DNA from: an uncultured Alistipes sp.
GTDB taxonomy: Bacteria > Bacteroidota > Bacteroidia > Bacteroidales > Rikenellaceae
Reading direction: 5' to 3'
NCBI GenBank assembly: GCA_900545315.1
Contig: UQYM01000007.1
Span: 1-64,000, forward strand
Length of the DNA: 64,000 nucleotides
Of the stretch, positions 1 to 8,515 are shown one piece after another (position 1 is the stretch's first letter; the number at the start of each line of letters is the position of its first letter). A program made the position numbers and the translations under genes. The notes under the pieces were generated by a model, which had not been told where the DNA came from, searched no databases, and saw only the letters and a program-made list of their open reading frames with translations.

Positions 1-1327
1 CCTCGATCTCGCCGGAGAGTTTCAACGGACGTCCGCAGCAGACGCCGCCATCCTTGTCGGCCCACCAAACCTGTTCCCCTGCGGCCTGGAAAATTTGTTC
101 CATTGCCCGAAGAATTTTCGGAGAAAGCAGGGTCATGCAACCGGCAAAGTAGCCCACGCCACCTTCACCCTCGGAACGATCGATACCTTTGATGTAATTG
201 TAGCGGTCCGGGGTGCAAGGAACGGCATTTTTGACACGGCTGTTCAGACGCAGGGTTCCCAATTCGATTCCGACAGGGCAGGCAACGACACATCGTCCAC
301 ACAGCAGACAGTTATCGGCTACGGCATCGGTCAGGTGCCCGTAACGGCGATCGCGCAGGAAATAGACCGATTGAACGTTATTGATTCCGGCTGCACTCTG
401 CAGTTGGCAAGGGTCGATGCAGATACCGCAACGGGAGCAGGCTTCTATTTGGAAATGGTCGTAACTCTTTTGCGCCAGGGTGCTGTGCAGACCGGCGTTT
501 CGCAGGAAGATCAGCGGAATCTCGGTGAAGATGTGCATGTAACGCGAGAAGGGCAACGCAAAGAAGAAGACGCCCAATGAAATGGAGTAGAACCACCACA
601 TGGGGAGCTCTCCGTAGATCAAAACCGGGTCAGGCAGGATGTTGGCCAGCAGTTCACCGGTAGAGTTGGTCAGGAAGCTGCCGCCACCAATGCCCGGCGG
701 AATGATGTGTACCTGGTCGCCCAGGGCCCAGCCGATTCCTCCGAAACGCCACAGCGATGCACTGGTAAAGCTTTCGGCCAGCAGCCGGGCCGGAAAGATG
801 AACCACAGTGCGGTCAGTGCGATCCGGTCACCCAAGAAGTGTTTGGTGGTGCGCTTCATGCCCATGGCTTTCGAACGGATTCGTTTGAACAGGGCGAGTG
901 CTACGCCGATCAGGATGTAAAGCAGTAGCGCATCCTTGATCAACGAAAAGTTGAATTTATGCTCGAAGATCGGATGCACATAGTAGGAAAAGAAGATATC
1001 CACGTACAGTGGAACGTTATGCCCTTTGAAATAGACCAACGTCTCAATCCAGCCGGTCAAAATCAGCAGGAACCATCCCAGCGCGAAACTGGTGTGCATG
1101 TATCCCAGCAGTTTGTTCCGTTTCCAGATTTTGCAGTGCAGCAGGGATTCACGTACAACCTCGACAATCGATTTCCAGGTGGCTCGTGTCGGCAGAGAGC
1201 GCCAGAATTTGCGGCGATCCTCAGCGGGTAACTTAACAAACCACGAGATATATTTATAGAGCAGGACCACCAGCAAAAAACCGGCACCTACCCAAAATGG
1301 CAAGACAAATAGTCTGAAATGTTCCAT
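1..1327 (-). CDS. Membrane-bound Fe-S/CCG heterodisulfide-reductase-like subunit (partial)
   Basis: I read this gene directly from the reverse strand; it starts at the ATG at 1327 and runs off the left edge (442 codons visible). The N-terminal half has several hydrophobic segments resembling a NarI/HdrE-type cytochrome b membrane domain. Two [4Fe-4S] motifs follow near residues 295-305 (CSRCGICIDPC) and 345-356 (CLLCGRCVVACP). A CCG domain then begins with FAGCMTL and GGVCCGRP. This order (membrane part, dicluster ferredoxin, CCG) matches HdrD/DsrK-like quinone-linked subunits. It is the last visible gene of the Hdr-like operon and would exchange electrons between the menaquinone pool and the soluble subunits. 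The electron partner is not shown by the sequence. Confidence 0.8.
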   Translation of the reverse strand, partial: MEHFRLFVLPFWVGAGFLLVVLLYKYISWFVKLPAEDRRKFWRSLPTRATWKSIVEVVRESLLHCKIWKRNKLLGYMHTSFALGWFLLILTGWIETLVYFKGHNVPLYVDIFFSYYVHPIFEHKFNFSLIKDALLLYILIGVALALFKRIRSKAMGMKRTTKHFLGDRIALTALWFIFPARLLAESFTSASLWRFGGIGWALGDQVHIIPPGIGGGSFLTNSTGELLANILPDPVLIYGELPMWWFYSISLGVFFFALPFSRYMHIFTEIPLIFLRNAGLHSTLAQKSYDHFQIEACSRCGICIDPCQLQSAAGINNVQSVYFLRDRRYGHLTDAVADNCLLCGRCVVACPVGIELGTLRLNSRVKNAVPCTPDRYNYIKGIDRSEGEGGVGYFAGCMTLLSPKILRAMEQIFQAAGEQVWWADKDGGVCCGRPLKLSGEIE

Positions 1328-1809
1328 GCGTTACAAAATTTACACCCATCAAGGTGTGCTGTTCTGGTCTGCAATTCTTTTTTTTATCGTTCGGGCGGAG
1401 GTCGATCGATCCGATCGGTTGCTTCGTGTCTCCGCATCTGGACGCTGGCTGGGCTCGCTATCGATTCACTCCTATTTGAATCGTGTGTTAAGCCAGTGGC
1501 GATACTTGCAATCCAATTTCCTGTTCAATAACTTTAACTTTTTTAGGCGGGCCTTTCCGCAGGCCCAACCTCTTTGTTGTTTTATGTCAACGTCTGCCGA
1601 CGCCTTTATTGGTTTACTGTTTTGCTCAACGGGGACACTTTTGTTCAACTGGGGGTACTGTTAGCCGATCCTGTCGTTGAAAAAGAGTCCGCTGTCTGTG
1701 CAGTTAACCTGCATTTGGAGCCTTGTTACTCTCTGCAAAAGGTATCTACATCGATATCTGCAACTGCATCTGCGCTAATACAAGGCCGGTCCCCACAAAT
1801 CAATAAAAA
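1328..1809. other. Intergenic gap inside the Hdr-like operon, about 480 bp
   Basis: No convincing gene is seen on either strand. There is a 6-bp GGGCCT/AGGCCC hairpin near 1553-1570 without a proper T-tract. No clear TAnnTTTG promoter for the downstream membrane subunit was found. The gap is unusually long for an operon whose other genes nearly touch. Confidence 0.5.
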
Positions 1810-2145
1810 TTATTCAGCCGGTTTTGAGGCAAGCAATTTTTTGATCGTCAGGACCACCTGCCGGGTGTTGATACCACGCGGACAAATCAGCCTGCACTTG
1901 CCGCAAAGCATGCACTTGGCCAGCTCCTTTTCGGCCCCGCCGTACTCTCCGCGGCGGACGAGCGTCTGTACTTTGCGCAGGTTGAACGGAGTGAGGTTCC
2001 CTGCGGTGCAGGTGGCCGTGCAGTTGCCGCAGGCAATGCAGGTCTCCAGCTCGGGCAGATCCTCAAGCAGTTTGCGCGAGATGCTCAAATCGTTCTGATC
2101 GAGATTGATTGAACGGGGCTGATTGATCGTAAATCCGAAATTCAT
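1810..2145 (-). CDS. HdrC-like dicluster ferredoxin subunit (short form)
   Basis: This 111-residue protein has two classic [4Fe-4S] motifs, CIACGNCTATC near residues 36-46 and CMLCGKCRLICP near 79-90. It has no other domain and no membrane segment. Its size and motif spacing fit HdrC/QmoC-type electron-transfer subunits, which wire the flavoprotein HdrA to the CCG subunit. It lies 3 bp after the HdrA-like gene, so the two are almost certainly co-transcribed. It is the second HdrC-type protein of the operon; the other is at 4506-5201. The likely role is an internal electron wire; specificity is unknown. Confidence 0.85.
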   Translation of the reverse strand: MNFGFTINQPRSINLDQNDLSISRKLLEDLPELETCIACGNCTATCTAGNLTPFNLRKVQTLVRRGEYGGAEKELAKCMLCGKCRLICPRGINTRQVVLTIKKLLASKPAE

Positions 2146-2148
2146 CGC

Positions 2149-3162
2149 TTAGGCTTTTAATTGGGCTGCCACCTGGTAGGCGGCGGCGATCCCTTCGTTG
2201 ATCGATTCGCCGATATTTTTTGGTGCAGTCACCGTGCCGGCATAACAGATGCGGTTGCAACTCGACGAAACATTGCCCGTAAAGGAGTTGGCCGGTTTGA
2301 GGAACCCGCTCGGATAAAGCGCAATGTGCCGGTTGCGACTCAAGGCCATGTTGCTGGCCCCAGGCTTCATCCCAACGATCAGTACCAACATATCCACGGT
2401 CATCTTCAATGGACGTCCGATCAGCGTATCTTCGGCTTTGATCTGGATGCGGTTGTCGATGGTCGGAGCCGCTTCACTGATTCGGCCACGAACGAAATGG
2501 ATCCCATATTTCTGTTGTGCCTCTTTGTAGAGCTCTTCGTAACCGGGACCAAACATGCGCATATCCATGTAGAAGCTGTACACCTCGGTTTGAGGCAGGG
2601 CCTGTCGTACCTCGATCGCCTGTTTGACTCCGGTAATGCAGCATACCCGCGAACAGTGGCGCTGGCCCACCTTTTCATCGCGTGAACCAACGCAGTGCAG
2701 AAAGGCGATCGTCTTCGGAACCCGATTCTCGGCCGTGCGAATCCCTCCCTCCTTGAACATTCGTTCAATATCAACGGTGGTGAAGACGTTGTCGTAAATG
2801 CGGTAGCCATACTCCTCTTTGAGTTCGGCCGGGAAGATGTCATATCCCGAAGCTACAATGACCGCATCGCCGGCAATCTTTTTGCCGTCGGCGAGTGTAA
2901 CGCCGTTCCCCTCCTCTTCGATGGTGCCTACGGCGGTTGAGGTGTACACCTCGGTGCGGGTGGCGCGCAACTTTTCCGTTAACTCGGTCAACACCTCAGA
3001 GGCCGGTGTCATCGTGGGAAAAAGACGATCCCATTTGTTGAGTTTCCCTCCAAGGGTAGCCTCCTTTTCGATCAGGACGGGTTGCAGCCCCAATTCGTCC
3101 AGCGTGATGGCGGCCTGCATGCCGGCTACGCCTCCGCCGATGATGATAACTCTGTTACCCAT
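2149..3162 (-). CDS. HdrA/QmoA-like FAD flavoprotein subunit
   Basis: The 337-residue protein opens with an FAD-binding Rossmann motif (IIIGGGVAGMQAA, residues 5-17) followed by a GGKLNKW segment. The signature HCVGSRD and RHCSRVCC near residues 154-174 is typical of HdrA and QmoA. It is much shorter than methanogen HdrA and lacks the ferredoxin insertions, so it resembles QmoA. Its start overlaps the end of the HdrB-like gene by 8 bp and the HdrC-like gene follows after 3 bp. Family knowledge suggests it is the flavin site where electrons are split or passed on. Whether it bifurcates electrons cannot be told from sequence. Confidence 0.85.
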   Translation of the reverse strand: MGNRVIIIGGGVAGMQAAITLDELGLQPVLIEKEATLGGKLNKWDRLFPTMTPASEVLTELTEKLRATRTEVYTSTAVGTIEEEGNGVTLADGKKIAGDAVIVASGYDIFPAELKEEYGYRIYDNVFTTVDIERMFKEGGIRTAENRVPKTIAFLHCVGSRDEKVGQRHCSRVCCITGVKQAIEVRQALPQTEVYSFYMDMRMFGPGYEELYKEAQQKYGIHFVRGRISEAAPTIDNRIQIKAEDTLIGRPLKMTVDMLVLIVGMKPGASNMALSRNRHIALYPSGFLKPANSFTGNVSSSCNRICYAGTVTAPKNIGESINEGIAAAYQVAAQLKA

Positions 3163-4267
3163 ATATCGTTTGTGTCAATCTGTGTATGTTCTCTCTGTCC
3201 GGAATTACTGTTTTTTGGTAGCAGCCGATCGGGGTATAGGCGGGCTGTCCGATAAATTTACCATTCTTGCCCAGATACTTGGTCGAGGGGTCGTACGGGA
3301 TGCCCATCTTATCGAGCAGCGGTTCAACTGCAACCTGGTGCATCTGCATGCCCAGATCCCAGGGATCGTACCCCAAGACCAGTCCGGCCATCTCTTCGTA
3401 GGTGAGAACCGGAATGCCCTGTCCGTTCGCTCCATACGTTTTGCCCTCCATCTCGGCAATGGTATATTGCCAACGGTCGAGGAACATGGCACAACCCGGA
3501 CAATTGGCTACAATGAAGTCTGGCCGATAGGGGGCCATCGATTCGAATTTCTTCTTCGAGTTGGCAACCGAATAGCCACGGTTTGCCTGTACGAGGTAGT
3601 TGCGGAAGCCGAATCCACAGCAGTGACGGCGCTCCGGATAATCTACAACATTGCCACCCCACGACTCGATCATGCCGGCCAGTACATAGGGAAACTCCGA
3701 CCCGCCGATACCCACCTTCGGGAATATTTTGGCGTAGTGGCAGCCGATGTGCTCGACAACGTTCAATGGTTCGCCAGTCTCGACGTTGACCAACAGATGT
3801 TTGGCTTTCTGACGAATCTCTTCCCGGTGGTGGAAGATAATATCGGAAGTGTGCGCCAGACATTTCGGTTTCTTGAATTCGCGGCCGGTGGCTTTGTACA
3901 GGTATTCGCGGGCCTTCTCCTCCATCTCCGGGAAGTCGTGCCACAACTCCAACGTCTCGGAATAGATCCCGAACGAGGTGATGCAGGAGGGAATGAAACT
4001 CTCGTATCCGGCAGCGGTCATCAGCGCGAATTGACGCGCTACCACCGTCATGATGGTCTCCAACGGTACCACATCCCCGTGGTAACCGATACCGGTGCAG
4101 GAGGTGTGGTTAGCATCCTCGTGAATGTCTCGCTGCAGATCATTGCTGATAATGTTCAGAAATGCAGCCTCTGAACCTGGAAAAAAGTTCTGACGAATGC
4201 AGCTGCGTGCATAATAGTAGTGGTCGTCAGCAATATCTTTCTGATAATCTTTCCAAGAAATTTTCAT
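3155..4267 (-). CDS. HdrB-like CCG-domain subunit
   Basis: The 370-residue protein carries two CCG-type (cysteine-rich) domains. The C-terminal one is intact: GCHYAKI, then HCCGFG, then NCPGC. The N-terminal copy is degenerate, with SCIRQ, TSCTG and PSCIT in place of a full CCG set. HdrB uses such cysteines to hold non-cubane [4Fe-4S] clusters that reduce disulfides, so a thiol/disulfide or a quinone-linked partner is likely. The start is the ATG at 4267, and the 3' end overlaps the HdrA-like gene. The natural substrate is unknown; CoM-S-S-CoB is not expected in a bacterium. Confidence 0.82.
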   Translation of the reverse strand: MKISWKDYQKDIADDHYYYARSCIRQNFFPGSEAAFLNIISNDLQRDIHEDANHTSCTGIGYHGDVVPLETIMTVVARQFALMTAAGYESFIPSCITSFGIYSETLELWHDFPEMEEKAREYLYKATGREFKKPKCLAHTSDIIFHHREEIRQKAKHLLVNVETGEPLNVVEHIGCHYAKIFPKVGIGGSEFPYVLAGMIESWGGNVVDYPERRHCCGFGFRNYLVQANRGYSVANSKKKFESMAPYRPDFIVANCPGCAMFLDRWQYTIAEMEGKTYGANGQGIPVLTYEEMAGLVLGYDPWDLGMQMHQVAVEPLLDKMGIPYDPSTKYLGKNGKFIGQPAYTPIGCYQKTVIPDRENIHRLTQTIYG

Positions 4268-4351
4268 CGTACAAACTTATCGTGTGTCTCTGTTTTCGAC
4301 TCTTTGTTGTTTAGAATACCTTTTGAGACCTCGGGTGGAATTCTGGGACCC

Positions 4352-4540
4352 TTATTTTTGGGCTGCCACCTTGTGCCAGTGACCCTGAATGAGTGTGGAG
4401 TTTCCCATGAGCCGTTTCCGTTTCGTTGTTTCCTCTGTGCGGTGGATCGCGTTCCAGGGATAGGTCTCTCGGACTGTGTAGCCGCCTCTTTTCAGGATGA
4501 ACAGGTTATTGGTGGTGGCCGCTGTTGTAGGTGTAGACAT
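4352..4540 (-). CDS. Possible small protein between hdrC-like and hdrB-like genes
   Basis: A 62-residue ORF begins at an ATG inside the 3' end of the upstream HdrC-like gene (35-bp overlap, different frame) and ends 84 bp before the HdrB-like start. It is basic, has no cysteine motif and no membrane segment, and I recognise no family. It is the only ORF filling the 238-bp spacer between two operon genes, which is the reason to list it. It may equally be non-coding spacer. Confidence 0.3.
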   Translation of the reverse strand: MSTPTTAATTNNLFILKRGGYTVRETYPWNAIHRTEETTKRKRLMGNSTLIQGHWHKVAAQK

Positions 4541-5201
4541 CGTGAAAGTAGCGATCATCCGCTCCATCGTATCCCATTTCACGAGCCTTCTCGTCTGAGA
4601 ACTTTTCGATCTTGTCGAAGAATTCCGTCCCTCCGCTCACATCAAAAATCGAACGGATCTCCTCCATGCTCTTGTCATCGATCTTGCGCATCGCTCCAAC
4701 ACCCACTTTGCAATAGTTGTCTCCGAAACGTTCAAATACATCCCGATCGTGCTCATAAACCCATTGCCAAACCGGACCCTGTTCAGGATGCATCTCTGGT
4801 TTGACCAGGTTGGGCTTAATGCAATATCCGGTTTTCAGGATATTTTCGCCGATGGTCCGTTTGATGGCCAACTGTTGGCGCCCCTTCTCCGAATAGGTAA
4901 AGAAACCCAACTGCTGCGAAAGACGCCGCAGAGCCTGGATCACATAACCCGGCGTATTGGCTCGCGGGCAGCGTGGACGGCAGGACATGCACTCGCCGCA
5001 ATACCAGATCGTGTCGCTTTTGAGCAGCTGTTCGATCGCATCGTCATCCTTGGTCTGAACCGTGTTGATAATCTGACGCGGATCGTAATTGTAAAACTCG
5101 GCAGCAGGACAAACGCCGGTGCAGATGCCGCAATTCATGCAGGCCGTAAGCCCCTCTTTCATGCGAACATCCTCCATCAACATGTCGAAATATTTGCCCA
5201 T
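4506..5201 (-). CDS. HdrC-like dicluster ferredoxin subunit (long form)
   Basis: The 231-residue protein has two [4Fe-4S] motifs near its N-terminus, CMNCGICTGVCP (about residues 21-32) and CGECMSCRPRCP (about 68-79). A long helical C-terminal part follows. This is the usual layout of bacterial HdrC-like subunits that pair with HdrB. It is the first gene of the minus-strand Hdr-like operon and has a TAATTTTG promoter element upstream. It should pass electrons between the flavoprotein and the CCG subunit at 3155-4267. The second, shorter HdrC-type gene downstream points to a two-wire arrangement like Qmo or Hdr/Dsr complexes. Confidence 0.85.
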   Translation of the reverse strand: MGKYFDMLMEDVRMKEGLTACMNCGICTGVCPAAEFYNYDPRQIINTVQTKDDDAIEQLLKSDTIWYCGECMSCRPRCPRANTPGYVIQALRRLSQQLGFFTYSEKGRQQLAIKRTIGENILKTGYCIKPNLVKPEMHPEQGPVWQWVYEHDRDVFERFGDNYCKVGVGAMRKIDDKSMEEIRSIFDVSGGTEFFDKIEKFSDEKAREMGYDGADDRYFHDVYTYNSGHHQ

Positions 5202-5238
5202 TGTATAGCGTGTGATTTGTGTACAGTTTTGAACATAA

Positions 5239-5246
5239 CAAAATTA
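5239..5246 (-). promoter_or_regulatory. Putative -7 element for the Hdr-like operon
   Basis: The reverse strand reads TAATTTTG, matching the Bacteroidota TAnnTTTG element, 38 bp before the start codon of the first Hdr-like gene. No good TTTG -33 partner is seen at the expected distance. Confidence 0.4.
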
Positions 5247-5590
5247 ACATTTCGGTACCACCTTGACATGGGGCCTTACACCTATTTCGGCTACGTATAA
5301 ATACGTATAAATCGCTGGGTCGCATGAGCTCAGCAGGTTACGTGCAATCTCGGATAGGTGGTCGGATCGGTAGTTACGTGTCTTGGTAAGGGAGACGCTG
5401 CATCAGAAAACATTCCACAATTCCTAAAAACTGTTTATCTAAAAGGTCTATATGAACTCACTTGTCAATAAGAGATCGGGACTGGCCTTTAAAATATAGA
5501 GGAAAGTTGTTTTTTTGAGGTTTGAGGGCTTCCTTTTTTGAGGCGTTGGATGAGGTTAAGTGGCATCGAATCTGAAAACTTTGTTTTCGA
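5247..5590. other. Divergent intergenic region between Hdr-like operon and folE
   Basis: No gene is seen here. A tandem repeat of the 10-mer TACGTATAAA occurs at 5292-5301 and 5302-5311; each copy contains the palindrome TACGTA. It lies about 46 bp upstream of the putative Hdr promoter and could be an operator, but this is only suggestive. Confidence 0.35.
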
Positions 5591-5622
5591 TTTGCCTCTG
5601 CGCGGCCCTTTTGCTATTTTTG
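5591..5622 (+). promoter_or_regulatory. folE promoter
   Basis: TTTG at 5591-5594, a 20-bp spacer, and TATTTTTG at 5615-5622 form a full match to the Bacteroidota primary-sigma promoter. Transcription should start near 5628, about 90 bp before the chosen folE start. Confidence 0.7.
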
Positions 5623-5719
5623 TCGTGCAGAAGAGCGGGTTATGTGTATCCGGTCTCTCACACAATGGCAGAATGTTGTACAGGAAGTGCGACACGCTGT
5701 GATCCGAAAATCCGAACCG

Positions 5720-6316
5720 ATGGAATCCAATTATGTAAAAGAGGAGCTCTTTAGCCCCGAGAAGATCGCTCAATTATCTGAACATTATCGTGCTATTCTG
5801 AAACTTTTGGGAGAGGATCCCAATCGTGAAGGGCTGCTGAAAACCCCTGAACGGGTGGCCAAAGCGATGTGCTTCCTGACGCAGGGTTATACGCAGGATC
5901 CTAAAGAGATTCTGCTGTCGGCGAGATTCAAGGAGGAGTACAAACAGATGGTTATCGTCAAGGATATCGAACTCTATTCGATGTGTGAACACCATATGAT
6001 CCCCTTCTACGGCAAGGCGCATGTAGCCTATATTCCCAATGGTTACATTACGGGACTTTCGAAAATCGCCCGGGTGGTGGAGGCATTTGCCCGCCGGTTG
6101 CAGGTGCAGGAGCGTTTGACCGTCCAGATTCGGGATTGCATTCAGGAGGCGCTCAATCCGCTCGGAGTTGCGGTGGTGATCGAGGCCAGCCACATGTGCA
6201 TGCAGATGCGCGGCGTGCAGAAGCAGAATAGCAGTACAACCACCTCGGCCTTTACCGGTGCCTTCTTAACTCAGCTGCAAACCCGCGAAGAGTTTATTCA
6301 CTTGATTGGGAAATAG
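5720..6316 (+). CDS. folE: GTP cyclohydrolase I
   Basis: This enzyme converts GTP to 7,8-dihydroneopterin triphosphate, the first step of tetrahydrofolate synthesis. The zinc and active-site motifs are clear: SMCEHHMIPFYGK (Cys and His ligands) and ASHMCMQMRGV (second Cys ligand). An ATG at 5642 would give a longer protein, but its first 26 residues look unlike the family. The start at 5720 gives 198 residues, the usual length in this phylum. The gene stands alone behind a good promoter, and its downstream neighbour is convergent. Confidence 0.95.
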   Translation: MESNYVKEELFSPEKIAQLSEHYRAILKLLGEDPNREGLLKTPERVAKAMCFLTQGYTQDPKEILLSARFKEEYKQMVIVKDIELYSMCEHHMIPFYGKAHVAYIPNGYITGLSKIARVVEAFARRLQVQERLTVQIRDCIQEALNPLGVAVVIEASHMCMQMRGVQKQNSSTTTSAFTGAFLTQLQTREEFIHLIGK

Positions 6317-6819
6317 AGCACCCCTCTTGAGAGGGTGTAGCCCGTATGCGTGCCGATTACTCTTTCCTCTTTTCGGGGAATAGGTTTTTCTCTTTCCGGG
6401 AAATTGATGGGGGGATTGCTCAATTCGAGGTGCAAGGTGTGCATGCTCGCTGACGGGGTGGAAGCATTCGGCGTTCATTTTGCCGGAAAATCACGATCCC
6501 GACTATTCCATTTTATTCCACTCCGTCCCCTTCCATCCCTGCAAATTGTCTCTTCCCTGTTTTTTGAAAATCTCCGTTGAAGCTTTTAGCTCTCTACCAA
6601 AGCGGGTGGACTGTGAACTGTAAAAGGTAGTGCACTAGCAGGTCGCTTCGGGTGGTCTGAATCGATTTTACCTTCTATTTTATTTGTGTGTTTGGGGCCG
6701 TTTCCCTTTCTATTTTGTGCTGTGGTATGCGGTCGATTGTCGGATATGTTTCCGACATGCTTTCGTCGTTCGCTATTCGATAAGGCCGCGGGGGAGTGGA
6801 AGGTGGGGATATGTTTGTT
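6317..6819. other. Convergent intergenic region folE / Nudix gene, about 500 bp
   Basis: A weak CACCCCTC/GAGGGTG hairpin lies right after folE (about 6318-6337) without a T-tract. A pyrimidine-rich stretch lies near 6515-6560. No gene is supported. Confidence 0.4.
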
Positions 6820-7389
6820 TTATGCCTTTTTGGTGGTTTTGACCGTTGATCCAAGCGGGAGAGCGTTTTGTCGGTACATCTCGATAAACCGCTCTATGCC
6901 TCGACGCACCGAGGAGAGCCCGAATTTTTGAGGTTCAATTTTCTTAAGCGGCAGAAAAAAGGTCTCTGCCACATCGTCATGCGCTTCGGGAGCATCGGTG
7001 TTATCCACTTCACACAGGAAAAACATATCGAGCGTGTGAACCTCAAACCCACTGTAAGGATAGAGATTGGGGAGCGAGAAGAGATAGGTGGCGTGCTGGA
7101 CCTCGAAGCCGGTCTCCTCTTTGACCTCGCGGGCAACGCCCTCTTCGCCGGTTTCATGCATGTCAACAAAACCGCCCGGCAGATCAAGCGTCCCTTTGGC
7201 CGGCTCTTTGGCACGACGGGTCACCAGCAACTCTCCTTGCGGGTTGAGAATCAAGGCAACGGTAGCCGAACTGGGATTGAAGTAGTAGACAAAACCGCAA
7301 TCGGCACATTTTTTTGCCTTTTCGTTGCGCTCCTCAAAACGGGACGATCCGCATCGGGGGCAGTAGTGGAATAACGTTAACGGATGCAT
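6820..7389 (-). CDS. Nudix hydrolase with N-terminal zinc ribbon
   Basis: The 189-residue protein starts with a zinc-ribbon-like pair (CPRCGSSRF and CADCGFVYY, residues about 10-37), then a Nudix domain. The Nudix box runs from GGFVDMHE to REVKEETGFE (about residues 92-115) and contains the REVKEE metal-binding helix. Such proteins hydrolyse nucleoside-diphosphate-linked compounds such as NADH, ADP-ribose or damaged nucleotides. The ribbon resembles NudC-type enzymes, but the domain order and length are those of the short ADP-ribose/NUDIX group, so the substrate is left open. It is a single gene with a strong hairpin upstream that belongs to frr. Confidence 0.88.
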   Translation of the reverse strand: MHPLTLFHYCPRCGSSRFEERNEKAKKCADCGFVYYFNPSSATVALILNPQGELLVTRRAKEPAKGTLDLPGGFVDMHETGEEGVAREVKEETGFEVQHATYLFSLPNLYPYSGFEVHTLDMFFLCEVDNTDAPEAHDDVAETFFLPLKKIEPQKFGLSSVRRGIERFIEMYRQNALPLGSTVKTTKKA

Positions 7390-7448
7390 GGCGTGTAAAC
7401 AATATTTTATTTTTATTAGTAATAAAATTTACTTGACCCAAGTCGTGT

Positions 7449-7499
7449 AAAAATCCCCGGTTCCGGATCGACAGTGCCGTTTCCAGACCGGGGATTTTT
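7449..7499 (-). terminator. Terminator hairpin downstream of frr
   Basis: A perfect 13-bp inverted repeat (AAAAATCCCCGGT at 7449-7461 and its complement at 7487-7499) encloses a 25-nt loop. Runs of A and T at both ends make it usable on both strands. It lies downstream of the minus-strand frr operon and upstream of the Nudix gene. Confidence 0.7.
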
Positions 7500-7933
7500 A
7501 TTGTACTATGATCTCGCGTGGACCAATGCCGTCTATGTTAGGAGCAGCCCAGCCTTTTTCCTGATGGGCAACCCTCTGCCCTCAGCAGAGTCGCTGTGAG
7601 CAAAGTTTTGCAATGTTGGCAACCTGCTTGGGGAAGTGGTTCCTGCTGTTGTCCTTCGATTCCGCACCTAACTTAAATTCGGTCCATGGGTCATGGACGT
7701 AATCCATTCCCCAAAAGTTGTATCCACACTTCGGCCCGCTTAGAAGCCTGGTTGTTGTGCCAGCAGTCAGTAAAATCGACCTCAGTCAACAGCGGTGCGG
7801 TTGCATTCCCGAATTGTTTTGCCAACCTTTGTGCACCCCTGCGTTGTTTAAACCTCTCTTGTTCGCTGCTCCTGTGTTCTCTCCTTGGGGTAAGTGTGCC
7901 GTGCAGATCGAATCGACCGACAGCCGAAGCGAA
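7500..7933. other. Intergenic gap between frr and the terminator
   Basis: About 430 bp with no supported gene. It would form a long 3' untranslated region of frr if the hairpin at 7449-7499 is its terminator. I recognise no RNA family in it. Confidence 0.35.
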
Positions 7934-8494
7934 TCAGACGGTCATGATCTCGGACTCCTTGGCTGCGAACAACTCGTCGACCTTCTTCATGAATTTGTCG
8001 GTGAGTTTTTGAGCTGAAGTCTCGCCATCTTTAGCCATATCTTCGGGCATGCCGTCTTTCTGGGCCTTTTTGAAAGCCTCTACCACATCACGACGAATAT
8101 TGCGGATACCGATACGGGCATTCTCCGCCTCAGCCTTGATCTGTTTAACCAACTCTTTGCGGCGCTCTTCGGTCAGCGGCGGAATCGTCAGACGAATCTG
8201 CTCGCCATTGTTCGATGGAGTCAACCCAATGTTGGCAACCATGATCGCCTTCTCAATGGCTCCGATCAACTTCTTCTCCCACGGCTGGATCAGTACCGTA
8301 CGGGCATCGGGTACCGTCACACTGGCAACCTGGGCAATAGGGGTGGGATTACCGTAATATTCGACAGTAATGCCATTAAGCAGATTGGGACTTGCCTTGC
8401 CGGCACGAACCGTGGCCAAAGCTTCTCTCAAAAATTCAATGATTTTCTCCATCTTGGCCTCTGCGGGATTCAAAATGGTTTGCGGTTCTGTCAT
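7934..8494 (-). CDS. frr: Ribosome recycling factor
   Basis: The protein releases ribosomes from mRNA after termination together with EF-G. The 186-residue length and the sequence along its whole span (ATVRAGKASPNLL, IQPWEKKLI, IGLTPSNNGEQIRL, IPPLTEERRKELVKQ) are those of bacterial RRF. It follows a TlpA-like gene by 21 bp on the same strand, so the two may be co-transcribed. pyrH, its frequent partner in bacteria, lies just upstream on the same strand. Confidence 0.97.
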   Translation of the reverse strand: MTEPQTILNPAEAKMEKIIEFLREALATVRAGKASPNLLNGITVEYYGNPTPIAQVASVTVPDARTVLIQPWEKKLIGAIEKAIMVANIGLTPSNNGEQIRLTIPPLTEERRKELVKQIKAEAENARIGIRNIRRDVVEAFKKAQKDGMPEDMAKDGETSAQKLTDKFMKKVDELFAAKESEIMTV

Positions 8495-8515
8495 AGCGAT
8501 GATGGATTTGTGCAG

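Noticed and set aside
1326..2098. Two plus-strand frames of 112 and 174 codons opposite the Hdr genes
   Set aside because: They cover the non-coding gap and the antisense of a clear [4Fe-4S] subunit, and their composition is not protein-like.
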